Origin: Desulfomonilaceae bacterium
GTDB taxonomy: Bacteria > Desulfobacterota > Desulfomonilia > Desulfomonilales > Desulfomonilaceae
Length of the DNA: 54,410 nt
Assembly (NCBI GenBank): GCA_031082285.1
Contig: JAVHLK010000014.1
Location: forward strand, 3,058 to 57,467
Reading direction: 5' to 3'
Part shown: positions 17,536 through 27,234 of the stretch, piece after piece
Position numbering within the stretch: the stretch's first letter is position 1
Layout: each line of letters opens with the position of its first letter
Translations under genes and position numbers: made by a program
The notes under the pieces: model-generated
Told to the model about the DNA's origin: nothing
Database searches by the model: none
Seen by the model: the letters and a program-made list of their open reading frames with translations, nothing else

Positions 17536-17779
17536 TGGTTTCTCCCTCGAGAAGGTAGTGTCCCCATGCTCATCATGAAACTTCCGGACCGGCCCGACGC
17601 GGGTTCGGGACGTCGACGCGTCGGAATCGCGTCCTTTTCGTACTGAATACTCGTTGAACCGACCCGTGACGGCCGGCCGGGGGAAGCCGCGGTGTCGGGA
17701 ACCCGGCCGAATTCGCGGTCGACCTCCTCGTCCGGAGAAGCGGCCGGAATATTCATAACCAAGGAAATATCAGATCGTT

Positions 17780-17807
17780 TTGAAAAAGTCATCCTTGGTG
17801 GTAACAT
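17780..17807 (+). promoter_or_regulatory. Probable sigma-70 promoter of the RACo-like gene
   Basis: TTGAAA (17780-17785), 16 bp, TAACAT (17802-17807), about 90 bp before the TTG start at 17897. The first TTG of the long open frame is this -35 element rather than a start codon. The rest of the gap 17536-17896 shows nothing else. Confidence 0.5.
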
Positions 17808-17896
17808 ACGGGTTTGCATTGAAGGGACTCGTACGTCCTCAATGCGACACGGTTTGGATCAGCAACCGGCGCCCGGCCGGGTTTGGAGGGGATGCT

Positions 17897-19828
17897 TTGG
17901 GAAAAGTTTCGGTACGGTTTCTTCCCGATGAACTGACGGTTGAAGCTCAAGAGGGGCAATTGGTCCTGGACGCTGCGTTGGAGGCGGGAATCTTCATTCC
18001 GGCTGCATGCGGAGGAACCGGTGGGTGCGGTCAGTGCAAAGTGAAGGTCGTAGAAGGGTCCGTCAAAGCTCAAATGCTGGAGAAACTGTCCGACCGGGAG
18101 CGATCGGAGGGTTACGTCCTGGCATGCCAATCTCGTCTTACCACCGACGTCGGCATCGAAATTCCGAAAGTCAAAGTGGGGCGTAAAGTAATCCCCCGCG
18201 ATGAAGCGGAGCGCATGAGCCTGACTGCTCGGCCCATGGAATCCCCTATATCGGCTGAAATGAGCCCCATGACTTTTCGTGTTCTCATGGAACCCAAGGC
18301 TCCCACCCCTGAAGACAATTCGAGCGACTACGAAAGAATTGTGCGCACGCTGAAGACAGACCACGAGATATATCCCGTGACCGCAAGTCTAAATGTAGTG
18401 CGCGAACTCCCTTCGGTCGCACGCAACGACAATTGGCGGCTCACCGCGTGCATGCGGATCGAGGAAACATTCGACTCGGGATTGCCGGTGTACCGTCTGG
18501 TCAGGATTCACAGCGGACACGTCTCGGCACCGCCCACGGCCGTAGCCGTGGACATCGGCACGACGTCGCTCTGGGGGGAATTGATCAATCTGGAAACGGG
18601 AGAAGTTCTGGCCAGAGCCTCGCGGTACAATCCACAGATATCGATGGGAGACGACGTCATCAGCCGAATCGTCTTCGCACTCAAGAGGGACGGGCTCGAG
18701 AAGCTCCAGCATCACGTAGTCAACGGTCTCAACGAGATTATTGATGAAATTCTCAAGAAGAGCAATCAACCCAGAAAAAGTGTCAATTACGTGGTTGCCG
18801 CGGGCAACACGGTCATGACCCATCTGTTCCTGTGCCTCTACCCGAAGTTTCTTCGGGAATCGCCGTATGTGCCTGCAGCGCAGAACGTCGGGCCCGTGGA
18901 TGCGCGTGAGCTTGGCCTGAACCTTCCGATGGGCGCATTCGTTCGGGTGTTTCCCGGGGTGGCGTCCTACGTGGGAGGGGATATCGTGAGCGGGGTGCTG
19001 GCAAACGGAATGTGGGATTCGGATGAGATGACGCTCTTCATCGACATCGGGACAAACGGAGAAATCGTTGCCGGAAACAGAGATCTTCTCATGACCGCCT
19101 CATGTTCCGCGGGACCGGCATTTGAGGGCGGAGGACTGGAATTCGGCATGAGAGCGGCTCCCGGTGCAATCGAGGGAATTCTTATCGATCCCGACACCCT
19201 GGAACCCATGATCAAGACCATTGACGCCAAACCGGCCATGGGCATTTGCGGATCCGGAATCATCAACATCATTTCTCAAATGCTTAAGATCGGCATCCTG
19301 AATCAGAACGGCACATATGCGCAGGACCTGCCTACGGATAGAATTCGCAAAGGCCGGAGCGGAAACGAGTACGTGATTTGCCGGGCCGACCAAACCGGCA
19401 TCGACGAAGATATCGTGCTTACCGAAGTGGACCTGGACAATGTCTTACGCGCCAAAGGCGCGATGTTTTCCGGGTATGCCTGCCTGCTCGACAAGATCGG
19501 GCTCAGCGTGGATGCGTTGGATCGGGTGATCATTGCCGGGGCATTCGGCAGTTTCATCAATCTTGACCATGCCATCACCATCGGCCTCCTGCCCGATATC
19601 GATCGCGAGAAGTTCCTATTCATAGGCAATGCCTCCCTGAAGGGAGCGCGACTGGCAGTGATGTCACGCCAGCTGTTCAGTCGGGCCAAACATATCGCTC
19701 GGACCATGACAAATGTTGAGCTGTCGGAGGATCACACGTACATGGACAATTTCATGGCTGCCCTCTTTCTCCCCCATACCCGCGGGGATCTCTTCCCATC
19801 GGTTCGAGTCGGGATGTACGGGCATTAA
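17897..19828 (+). CDS. RACo-like ATP-dependent reductive activator of corrinoid proteins
   Basis: This family uses ATP to push an electron onto the cobalt of an inactivated corrinoid protein, restoring methyltransferase activity. The N-terminal 90 residues are a 2Fe-2S ferredoxin (ACGGTGGCGQC plus a later VLACQS), followed by a linker, a middle domain, and a large ASKHA-type ATPase with TAVAVDIGTTSLWGEL, VAAGNTVMTHLFL, LFIDIGTNGEIVAGN and VIIAGAFGSFINLDHAI. The TTG at 17897 follows GGAGGGG and gives 643 residues, close to the known family length; a start at 17780 is inside the promoter. Corrinoid methyltransferase or acetyl-CoA synthase genes are not in the window, so the partner lies elsewhere. 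It overlaps the thioesterase gene by 4 bp, convergent. Confidence 0.9.
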   Translation: MGKVSVRFLPDELTVEAQEGQLVLDAALEAGIFIPAACGGTGGCGQCKVKVVEGSVKAQMLEKLSDRERSEGYVLACQSRLTTDVGIEIPKVKVGRKVIPRDEAERMSLTARPMESPISAEMSPMTFRVLMEPKAPTPEDNSSDYERIVRTLKTDHEIYPVTASLNVVRELPSVARNDNWRLTACMRIEETFDSGLPVYRLVRIHSGHVSAPPTAVAVDIGTTSLWGELINLETGEVLARASRYNPQISMGDDVISRIVFALKRDGLEKLQHHVVNGLNEIIDEILKKSNQPRKSVNYVVAAGNTVMTHLFLCLYPKFLRESPYVPAAQNVGPVDARELGLNLPMGAFVRVFPGVASYVGGDIVSGVLANGMWDSDEMTLFIDIGTNGEIVAGNRDLLMTASCSAGPAFEGGGLEFGMRAAPGAIEGILIDPDTLEPMIKTIDAKPAMGICGSGIINIISQMLKIGILNQNGTYAQDLPTDRIRKGRSGNEYVICRADQTGIDEDIVLTEVDLDNVLRAKGAMFSGYACLLDKIGLSVDALDRVIIAGAFGSFINLDHAITIGLLPDIDREKFLFIGNASLKGARLAVMSRQLFSRAKHIARTMTNVELSEDHTYMDNFMAALFLPHTRGDLFPSVRVGMYGH

Positions 19829-20280
19829 GCTCCGGATCGCGTCAAGCCGGCTTTGGGCACGGCCATGAGGGTAACCAGCGCTTTGGCGGCCTGGACCTCT
19901 TCCCCGCTTCTTACGTCGTACACATCAGACTCCGCGACAATTACACGGCGGCCCTCTCTGATGACCCGTGAACGACAGACCAGCCGATCGCCGAAAGCCG
20001 GCCGGAGGAAATTCACCTTGAACTCAATGGTGAGAATCTGGAGGTCCTCAGGGACGATCGTGAAGGCCGAGTACCCGGCGGTGTGGTCTGCCATGGTCGC
20101 CATTACCCCTGCGTGAATGAACCCATCCTGCTGACGGTGGTCGGGGTTGATCTCTACGCTGGACTCGAATCCGCCCCAGCAGGCCGACACCGCTCTAAAT
20201 CTGCAAAACTTGATGAATCCCCGTTCGTAGTCCGCTTTGAGAAAATCTGCTCTTTCGTCAGTGATTTCAAGACCTCGCAT
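19825..20280 (-). CDS. PaaI-type hotdog thioesterase
   Basis: This 151-residue protein has the hotdog-fold thioesterase pattern: QQDGFIHAGVMATMADHTAG, with the catalytic acidic residue in the ADH helix, then EFKVNFLRPAFGDRLVCRS and VAESDVYDVRSGEEVQAAKAL. Such enzymes hydrolyse acyl-CoA or aryl-CoA esters; this one could clear a side product of aromatic or fatty-acid metabolism, but the substrate is not visible. It stops within the end of the RACo-like gene (4-bp overlap, convergent), and upstream of its ATG at 20280 is a gap shared with ppdK on the other strand. I see no strong ribosome binding site, but the start fits the family length. Confidence 0.85.
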   Translation of the reverse strand: MRGLEITDERADFLKADYERGFIKFCRFRAVSACWGGFESSVEINPDHRQQDGFIHAGVMATMADHTAGYSAFTIVPEDLQILTIEFKVNFLRPAFGDRLVCRSRVIREGRRVIVAESDVYDVRSGEEVQAAKALVTLMAVPKAGLTRSGA

Positions 20281-20817
20281 GCTTCACCGCCGTTTCTGCC
20301 GTATGTCCTTTGTCTCTCATGGTCCGACGACCTTAACAATGGGCTCGAAAGCCTGTCAAGGATCTCTTTTCAAAGGTGCTTCGCTCCGGAGTTCACGCGC
20401 GTCGAAATGATTTTGTTGCAATTTGAGAGCTCCTTCTGCTACAGTTGTGAATTGCCGAAAAAAGTTCACCTGTTAGTCCTTCAGGCCGTCGGTCATTGCG
20501 CCGGGACGCATGGGGTGTTGCACTCGATCCATGAGACCCGACGCGGGAGTGGATGCCAAGCTGCAGGGATCGAAGTGCGCTCCGGTCAAGGGTCGGTGCC
20601 GACAAGTTTCTCGGCCGGAAACGTGTCTCCGACATGGGGACCGTACAGGCCGGCCGTGTATTTTCCGTGGAGTGAGGTCAATCGTTCTGAATGAGTATTG
20701 GATACGGGATCGCCAAGCATGCGATCATACGATAGCGGCTTGAGGGAGGTAGGAATCGTTTTCAGATCATGGGCTGATATTCAATTCTGTTGAATTACTT
20801 GAATAACGGAGAGTGAC
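20281..20817. other. Non-coding gap between thioesterase and ppdK
   Basis: About 540 bp between divergent genes. I see no convincing gene in either direction. The only structured element noted is the inverted repeat at 20779-20795 just before ppdK. Promoters for both genes probably lie here, but I cannot point to a good -35/-10 pair. Confidence 0.5.
20779..20795. promoter_or_regulatory. Inverted repeat before ppdK, possible operator
   Basis: ATTCAA, five bases, TTGAAT, followed by a second TTGAAT-like copy (TTGAATTACTTGAAT). It ends 22 bp before the ppdK ATG, at or just after where transcription would start. Confidence 0.3.
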
Positions 20818-23604
20818 ATGAGCCGAAAGTATGTCTTCGCGTTTGAAGAAGGGGACGGAAAGAACAAGAAGCTCCTTGGAGGGAAGGGCGCAGGGCTGTG
20901 TGAGATGACTCAGATTGGTCTGAACGTGCCTCCCGGTTTCGTGATAACCACGGAGGCGTGTCTCGATTATCTCGAATCCGAGTCCGGCCGCCTTCCCGAT
21001 GGGTTGATGGATGAGATCGGGGAGCACATGAAGGCCGTTGAAAAGGCCACTGGGAGGAAGTTCGGGGACAGCGATAATCCGCTCCTGGTTTCTGTTCGCT
21101 CCGGTGGTGCCCTGTCTATGCCGGGAATGATGGACACCATTCTGAACCTGGGACTGAACACCCAAACGCTCCAAGGGCTTATAAAACAAACCGGAAACGA
21201 GAGGTTTGGGTACGATGCATATCGGCGCTTCATCCAGCTCTTCGGAAAAGTAGCTATGGGAATACCGGACCGGCCCTTTGACGAAACTTTGGAAGCCATC
21301 AAGGTCAAGACCGGTGCGTTGAGTGACCTGGATCTGACGACGGACGATTTGAAGGAAATCAGCGACCTCTTTCTCCATGTAGTCGAGGAAAACGCTTTTC
21401 GGCCGTTCCCCGAGGATCCGGACGAGCAGTTGGCTCTTGCCGTCAAGGCGGTGTTCAACTCCTGGATGGGCAAACGCGCGGTGGATTACCGACGGGAATT
21501 CAATATCACCCCGGACCTGGCAAATGGAACCGCGGCCAATGTAGTTGCCATGGTTTTCGGCAACATGGGCAACGACAGCGGTACCGGCGTCGGATTCACT
21601 CGGGACCCCGCCACGGGCGAAAACCACATGTTTGGGGAGTACCTTGTCAACGCGCAGGGTGAAGACGTCGTGGCGGGCATCCGGACGCCCAAGCCGATCA
21701 TGGACATGGCCAAAGAGATGCCGGACCTGTACCGCCAACTGGAAGATCTCCGCACCAAACTGGAGAAGCACTACCGTGAAATTCAGGATTTCGAGTTCAC
21801 CATAGAGAAGGGTGTGCTCTACTGTTTGCAGACGCGCAACGGAAAAATGAATGCGGCTGCAATGGTAAGAACTTCCGTAGAAATGGAAGCCGAGGGAATT
21901 CTCTCAAAAGAGGAAGCTCTGCTCCGTATAGACCCGCAGTATCTTGAACAACTTTTGTACCCGGGGCTGGATCCCAACTATGATGCGGAACCCCTGGCTC
22001 AGGGCCTGCCGGCGTCACCCGGGGCCGCGTCGGGCAAGTGCATTTTTGACTCCGATCGAGCCGAGACCGAGGGACGAGCAGGAGAAAAAGTCATATTAGT
22101 GCGGGAAGAAACAAAGCCCGAGGATATTCATGGTTTTTTCGCAGCTCAGGGTATTCTCACCAGTCGGGGAGGCAAGACCTCACACGCGGCGGTTGTGGCT
22201 CGAGGAATGGGGAAGCCATGCGTCGCGGGGGCGGAAGGAATTCGGGTCGACACCGAGCATAGGCAGGCTCAGGTAGGCGATAAAGTCATACACGAAGGCG
22301 ACGTCATCACGATTGACGGGGCCACGGGAAATGTGTACCTCGGAGAGATCCCCACGGTGGAGCCGGAATTCAGCGAGCAGCTCCACGTCTTGCTGGGCTG
22401 GGCGGACGAGGTGTCCCGCCTGGGGGTCAGGGCGAACGCGGATACTCCCGAGGACGCGAGAAGAGCGCGTGAATTCGGCGCGGTAGGAATCGGCCTGTGC
22501 AGAACTGAGAGGATGTTTAACGATCCGCAGAGGTTGCCTATCGTCGTCGAGATGATCCTTGCCCAGGATCTTGAGCAACGAGAGACGTTCCTCAATCAGT
22601 TGCAGGAGTTCCAGCGATCGGACTTCAAGGGACTGTTTCGGGCCATGGCTCCTCATCCCGTTACCATCCGTTTGCTGGACCCGCCCATCCATGAATTCTT
22701 GCCGTATGAATTCGAGCTGCTGGGCCAGCTCCAAGATTTAAAGCAACTGAAGACTTCGGTCCGCTATGCACAGCAGCTCATGAACGGAGTGAAACAGATC
22801 GATGCCGCTTTCCAGGTAACGGTGCTCGAGGGCCTGGCCAAAATGCCCATCGACCTGTCCGAACTGGAACCGGCCGCAATCGATGCGGCCATCAGGAGGA
22901 AGGAGCTGATGCTCCAGAGGGCGAGGGCGCTGCGAGAAGTGAACCCCATGCTCGGACATCGCGGAGTCAGGCTCGGCATCACCAATCCGGAAATCTATAC
23001 CATGCAGGTGAGGGCCATACTGGAGGCGGCGGCCGAGTGCGTCAAAGAAGGCATTGAAGTGCATCCTGAGATTATGGTCCCGCAAGTGAGTTCGGAAGCG
23101 GAGCTGAGCTGCGTGAAGAAACACGTCATGGCGGCCAAGGAGGAGGTTGAGGCTGCATATGAAGTGACGCTGGACTTCAAGTTCGGAACAATGATCGAAG
23201 TCGTGCGGGCATGCGTTACCGCCGATGAGATGGCCGAAGTCGCGGAATTCTTTTCCTTCGGAACGAACGATCTCACACAGGCGACTTTCTCGTTCAGCCG
23301 GGAGGATGCGGAAAATAAATTCCTCCCCTATTACCACGAGATAGGCATCATACAGGAAAACCCGTTTGAAGCGTTGGACGTCAAGGGAGTCGGACCGCTC
23401 ATGAAAATGGCGGTCGAAGCGGGAAGGAGAGTGAGGCCGGATCTCAAAGTGGGAATCTGCGGAGAACACGGCGGTCACCCGGGTTCCATTCGGTTCTGCG
23501 ACAGTATCGGCTTGGACTATGTTTCTTGTTCGGGGCCAAGGGTTCCGATAGCCCGTCTGGCCGCGGCTCATGCGACCATGAATGAACACAGCCGCGACAG
23601 ATAG
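20818..23604 (+). CDS. ppdK: Pyruvate, phosphate dikinase
   Basis: This cytoplasmic enzyme interconverts pyruvate, ATP and phosphate with phosphoenolpyruvate, AMP and pyrophosphate, serving gluconeogenesis or pyrophosphate-linked glycolysis in anaerobes. All three domains are present: the N-terminal ATP-grasp domain (GGKGAGLCEMTQIGLNVPPG, VSVRSGGALSMPGMMDTI), the phosphohistidine swivel domain with TSRGGKTSHAAVVARGMG, and the C-terminal TIM barrel (GLCRTERMF, SFGTNDLTQATF, and VGICGEHGGHP with the catalytic cysteine). Its 928 residues are somewhat longer than the usual 870-890. The ATG at 20818 is preceded by GGAGAG. It is convergent with the GlcD-GlcF fusion and the pair share a terminator. 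Confidence 0.97.
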   Translation: MSRKYVFAFEEGDGKNKKLLGGKGAGLCEMTQIGLNVPPGFVITTEACLDYLESESGRLPDGLMDEIGEHMKAVEKATGRKFGDSDNPLLVSVRSGGALSMPGMMDTILNLGLNTQTLQGLIKQTGNERFGYDAYRRFIQLFGKVAMGIPDRPFDETLEAIKVKTGALSDLDLTTDDLKEISDLFLHVVEENAFRPFPEDPDEQLALAVKAVFNSWMGKRAVDYRREFNITPDLANGTAANVVAMVFGNMGNDSGTGVGFTRDPATGENHMFGEYLVNAQGEDVVAGIRTPKPIMDMAKEMPDLYRQLEDLRTKLEKHYREIQDFEFTIEKGVLYCLQTRNGKMNAAAMVRTSVEMEAEGILSKEEALLRIDPQYLEQLLYPGLDPNYDAEPLAQGLPASPGAASGKCIFDSDRAETEGRAGEKVILVREETKPEDIHGFFAAQGILTSRGGKTSHAAVVARGMGKPCVAGAEGIRVDTEHRQAQVGDKVIHEGDVITIDGATGNVYLGEIPTVEPEFSEQLHVLLGWADEVSRLGVRANADTPEDARRAREFGAVGIGLCRTERMFNDPQRLPIVVEMILAQDLEQRETFLNQLQEFQRSDFKGLFRAMAPHPVTIRLLDPPIHEFLPYEFELLGQLQDLKQLKTSVRYAQQLMNGVKQIDAAFQVTVLEGLAKMPIDLSELEPAAIDAAIRRKELMLQRARALREVNPMLGHRGVRLGITNPEIYTMQVRAILEAAAECVKEGIEVHPEIMVPQVSSEAELSCVKKHVMAAKEEVEAAYEVTLDFKFGTMIEVVRACVTADEMAEVAEFFSFGTNDLTQATFSFSREDAENKFLPYYHEIGIIQENPFEALDVKGVGPLMKMAVEAGRRVRPDLKVGICGEHGGHPGSIRFCDSIGLDYVSCSGPRVPIARLAAAHATMNEHSRDR

Positions 23605-23725
23605 GCGATTGCGCGACGCAGTTCATGCCGCGGGTCGGGGAACACCCCGGAGGCCGTGCTTGGCTTTCCGTAGCCCTGCGGGGAAAACAGTGTCGCCTTT
23701 CGCCCCGGATGCCCATGAAAAGGAA

Positions 23726-23746
23726 AAGGCGGCCTCAGGCCGCCTT
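23726..23746. terminator. Bidirectional rho-independent terminator
   Basis: AAGGCGGCC-TCA-GGCCGCCTT is a perfect 9-bp stem. On the minus strand it is followed by TTCCTTTTC, after the stem's own run of T, making a good terminator for the GlcD-GlcF gene; on the plus strand the run is weaker (TTACTTGTT) and could end ppdK. Confidence 0.75.
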
Positions 23747-23802
23747 ACTTGTTCCCGGGGTTCCCCATCAATCACCGGTAGCGCACGCCGGGGAGCGCAG
23801 GC

Positions 23803-26391
23803 TCATGCCAAGCGGCCGGCAACGAGTTCGGTGATGTCCAGCACCTTGATCTTGCCCTTCTTCTCTTTCCTGGCACGTGCCGCAGCCTGGTTGAAGGTTC
23901 CCTTGCAGGACGGGCAGGCCGAAACGATGGCGTCCGCGCCCAAATCAATGGCGGACAGAAGCCTCTTGTACCCGATCTCGCCGGCTAATTCGTTGTCGAA
24001 GCCCTTCATTCCTCCTCCTCCGCCGCAGCATTTCGCCCTCTCGCGGTTCAAGGGGAATTCGAGCAATTCTACGCCGGGCAGAGCCTTGAGCACCTCACGT
24101 GGGGGTTCGTACACGCCCATGTGACGTCCCATGTCGCATGGATCGTGATACGCGACCTTGATCGGGCTCGCGTCCGGACTGAACCTGAGTCGGTTCTCCT
24201 TGACCAGCCGTTCGAGGATTTCCACCGCATGGGACACGGTGTAACCGTTGGCTCCCCCGTACCGCGGGTACAAATCCCTGAAGGTCTTGAAACATCCGGC
24301 GCAGGTCGTGATCAGGTCCTTGGGCTTGTACGTCTTCATCCGCTCTCCGTAGACATCCATGGCCTTCTTGAAGGTGTCCATGTCCCCAACCAGATAAGCC
24401 AGGTATCCGCAGCAGGGTTCTTCTTCGCCCATGGCACCGTAGTTGACGCCGGCATTGTCCAGGATCTTCATGATCGCGGGAATGATCTTCACGTCCTGAA
24501 AACTGGTTACGCAGCCCAGGTGAAGTAGTGCGTCGGTTTGCCCCGGAACAGCCTTTCCGTATTCCGCCGGGTAGCTGTCTCCGCGCTTTTCCTTCGGCGC
24601 AAGCAGCGGATTGGCCGCGTCGATCATCGAGGCGAGAACCGGCTTGAAGATCTCCGGCAGGAAACCCTTTTCGACCAGCCTTTCCCGAGCGCTTCTCACG
24701 ATGTCCGCCACCTCGACCTTGGCCGGGCACACAAATTTGCAGTTCAGGCACATCATGCACTGATACAGACGCTTTGCCAGATCCTCCGACGGCTCCAGAT
24801 CGCCCATCAGCATGTGAAACGCCAGGGTGACTCTTCCCTTGGCGTTCAGCGATTCCAGCGTGGATTCGGCGAAAGTGGGGCAGCCGGCCCTACAGAAACC
24901 GCATTGGATGCATGCCAGGATTTCGTTGTCCACTCCCTCGGGGAAATGCCGGATCTTGTCGGGCGCCGTCAAGTATTTCTGGAAGCTGTTTTCATCGAGG
25001 ATGTCCCCAATCGCATCGTCGAATCCCATTTTTCCGGGGTTGAGGATATTGTTTGGATCCAGAGCCTTCTTGATCGCCTTCATCACGTTGAGTCCCTCGC
25101 CCAGCTGTTGGGCGATGTAAGGCGATTTCGCGATTCCCACGCCGTGCTCCGCGGACACCGTTCCCTTGAACCGGAGGGTCATGTCTATGAAATCCAACGC
25201 GATCTTCTTGACGCGATTCCATTGCTCCGGGACGGTGGGATTCATGATGAACGTTGCGTGAAGGTTGCCGTCGCCGATATGGCCGAACGTGGCCACGGGA
25301 AAACCGTGTTTGTTGCCGATCTGCTGAATCTCGGCTATGGTCTCGGGAATGCGGCTGATGGGAACCCCGAAGTCCTCCACCAGCGGGACAAGTCGATATC
25401 CCGGCTGCATACGGCTCATGGCCGGAACAAGCCCGCCCCTTGCGGCGAAGAGTTGGGCTTTCTGTACCGGATCGTCGGACCAGACGTTTTCAATGCCGCC
25501 GACGGCCTTACAGATTTCATCAATCTTTTCGATCTGTTCTCTTACCGTGCTTCGCGCTCCGTCGATTCCCATGAAAAGCTGGCAGTTAACTTCTTTGGGG
25601 ATGTCCATCTTAAGCGTGTCGCGGCATACGTCCAGGCAGACATTGTCGAGGATCTCGCAGGTGGCGAGCTCCATGCCGGAAGTAAACATCTGTTCGACGG
25701 CCTTGCCCGCGGTGTCTACGTCCGGAAAAGACGCCTTGGCAAAAGCCTCGTACTCGGGCATGGGGAGAATCTTGACCACGGCCTCGGTAATGATCCCCAG
25801 GGTGCCCTCGGAAGTGGCAAAGAGGTGTGTAAGGTCATACCCTGCTGAACTCTTGGGCGCGATGTCTCCTGTTTGAACGATGCGACCGTCGGCCATCACC
25901 ACGGTCAGGGATTTTACATAATCTTTGGTGGTTCCGTACTTGGCCGCTCGCACGCCGCTCGCGTTGGTCGCGATCATGCCTCCGATGGTGGCTATGGGAG
26001 CGCTCCCCGGATCCGGGGGGAAGAAATGGGAAGGCGCGAGCTTGGCGTTCAACGCGTTGCAGATGACTCCAGGTTCGACAACCGCGTACCCGTCGGCCTT
26101 ATTGACTTCCTTGACGGAGTTCATTCTAGTGAAATCGAGTATCACGCCGCCTTTCGCGGCAAGAACTGCGCCCGTGACCGACGAGCCGGTCCCCCGTGCG
26201 GTTACCGGAACCTTCTCTGCATCGGCCAGGGCGACGATCTTACTGACCTGATCAGTATTCTCCGCAAATACAATTGCTTGAGGCGTGGCCGCGTGGATGG
26301 ACATGTCTCTGGAATACGCGAGACAATCCACGTGGGATGTCGTAATGTTCTTCTCTCCCACGATTTCGGTCAATCTCTCCGTGAAGTCCAT
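23803..26391 (-). CDS. Fused FAD-linked oxidase and iron-sulfur subunit (GlcD-GlcF type)
   Basis: This 862-residue protein joins a GlcD-like flavoprotein with a GlcF-like iron-sulfur protein in one chain. Residues 1-460 show the FAD domain (PVTARGTGSSVTGAVLAAKG, IGGMIATNASGVRAAKYG) and the C-terminal oxidase domain (FGHIGDGNLHATFIMNP, GTVSAEHGVG). Residues 490-580 carry two 4Fe-4S motifs (CIQCGFCRAGCP and CMMCLNCKFVCP), and the rest has two CCG repeats (EEPCCGYLAY, CAGCFKTF; AKCCGGGGGM, CPSC) typical of heterodisulfide-reductase-like subunits. The likely role is oxidation of D-lactate, glycolate or another 2-hydroxyacid with electrons passed to a quinone or membrane partner; the substrate is not known. 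A GGAGA lies before the ATG. No lactate permease or etfAB is nearby. Confidence 0.92.
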   Translation of the reverse strand: MDFTERLTEIVGEKNITTSHVDCLAYSRDMSIHAATPQAIVFAENTDQVSKIVALADAEKVPVTARGTGSSVTGAVLAAKGGVILDFTRMNSVKEVNKADGYAVVEPGVICNALNAKLAPSHFFPPDPGSAPIATIGGMIATNASGVRAAKYGTTKDYVKSLTVVMADGRIVQTGDIAPKSSAGYDLTHLFATSEGTLGIITEAVVKILPMPEYEAFAKASFPDVDTAGKAVEQMFTSGMELATCEILDNVCLDVCRDTLKMDIPKEVNCQLFMGIDGARSTVREQIEKIDEICKAVGGIENVWSDDPVQKAQLFAARGGLVPAMSRMQPGYRLVPLVEDFGVPISRIPETIAEIQQIGNKHGFPVATFGHIGDGNLHATFIMNPTVPEQWNRVKKIALDFIDMTLRFKGTVSAEHGVGIAKSPYIAQQLGEGLNVMKAIKKALDPNNILNPGKMGFDDAIGDILDENSFQKYLTAPDKIRHFPEGVDNEILACIQCGFCRAGCPTFAESTLESLNAKGRVTLAFHMLMGDLEPSEDLAKRLYQCMMCLNCKFVCPAKVEVADIVRSARERLVEKGFLPEIFKPVLASMIDAANPLLAPKEKRGDSYPAEYGKAVPGQTDALLHLGCVTSFQDVKIIPAIMKILDNAGVNYGAMGEEEPCCGYLAYLVGDMDTFKKAMDVYGERMKTYKPKDLITTCAGCFKTFRDLYPRYGGANGYTVSHAVEILERLVKENRLRFSPDASPIKVAYHDPCDMGRHMGVYEPPREVLKALPGVELLEFPLNRERAKCCGGGGGMKGFDNELAGEIGYKRLLSAIDLGADAIVSACPSCKGTFNQAAARARKEKKGKIKVLDITELVAGRLA

Positions 26392-26938
26392 GATTCTCTT
26401 CTCCTAGAGCATACATCCGCACCCGAGGTTGCGGTGAGCATCGTGAATTTCCGTCACCCTTGCGATGGAATCCGAGACGGGCTTTAAGTGGGTCATCCGA
26501 ATACATTCATGATATCCTAAGTTCGGAAACAAATCAACTTCTTGGGGAACATGAGCCGCTTCGCGACCGAAGAAGTCGTGAGCGGCGGCCGAAAGGTGTT
26601 GCCGAAGTGGAGGAATCCATATAAGTGGTTGATATATCGAATGAGTAAACTCGGCAGGATCTGCGTACGGCACACGGGAGATTTCAGCAAATTGCGAGCC
26701 GCGTGTTCATTATGCAGAATTCGTGAACGGCACGGTCATGGCGCAGGCATGATCAACCATATCCCAACCAGAGGGTTTTCGCCCGGTGGACCGGGGCTCG
26801 CCCCCCAAAGTCATCTCAGGCGGGCAAAAAAAGTTTCCCGTACGCTCCGATCATCTTTACTTCATGCCTGCCGTGTGGTATTCATTTGAGATTAAGCTGA
26901 AATAGCCGATTAATGCCTGTTTAGGAGGAACTCGAGCG
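26392..26938. other. Non-coding gap before rpsO
   Basis: About 550 bp between the divergent GlcD-GlcF and rpsO genes. It holds the minus-strand promoter listed separately, and a possible plus-strand promoter just before rpsO (TTGAGA at 26886, 17 bp, ATTAAT). I see no convincing gene. Confidence 0.5.
26509..26537 (-). promoter_or_regulatory. Probable sigma-70 promoter of the GlcD-GlcF gene
   Basis: On the minus strand TTGATT (26537-26532) and TATCAT (26514-26509) are separated by 17 bp. The leader would be about 110 nt. Confidence 0.55.
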
Positions 26939-27208
26939 TTGGCCTTCCCAACCGAAAAGAAAAAGACAATCATTGAAAAGTACCGCATCCATGATGCCGA
27001 TACCGGCTCGCCGGAGGTTCAGATAGCTCTGTTGAGCGAACGGATCGGTTACTTGACCGAGCATTTCAAGATTCACAAGAAGGATCATCATTCCAGACGC
27101 GGGTTGCTGAAGTTGGTCGGACAGCGAAGACGCCTGTTGGACTACTTGAAATCCAGAAATGTCGACCGGTACAAAACGATAATCGCCGAATTGGGTATCA
27201 GGAAATAG
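26939..27208 (+). CDS. rpsO: Small ribosomal subunit protein S15
   Basis: S15 binds 16S rRNA early in assembly of the small subunit. The 89-residue sequence is typical ([47 protein letters not shown]). The start is a TTG at 26939, behind AGGAGG at about ten bases, unusual for a ribosomal protein but well supported. It is followed by pnp, the common bacterial order. Confidence 0.98.
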   Translation: MAFPTEKKKTIIEKYRIHDADTGSPEVQIALLSERIGYLTEHFKIHKKDHHSRRGLLKLVGQRRRLLDYLKSRNVDRYKTIIAELGIRK

Positions 27209-27234
27209 AACTGACGTCCCCGTCGGACTTGCTG

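Noticed and set aside
17780-17896. TTG start at 17780 for the RACo-like gene
   Set aside because: The TTG is part of a -35 element; a TTG with a strong ribosome binding site is at 17897.
20083-20694. A 203-residue open frame before ppdK
   Set aside because: It overlaps the thioesterase on the other strand and shows no domain or ribosome binding site.
26542-26889. A 115-residue open frame before rpsO
   Set aside because: No protein character or start signal; treated as chance in a promoter gap.
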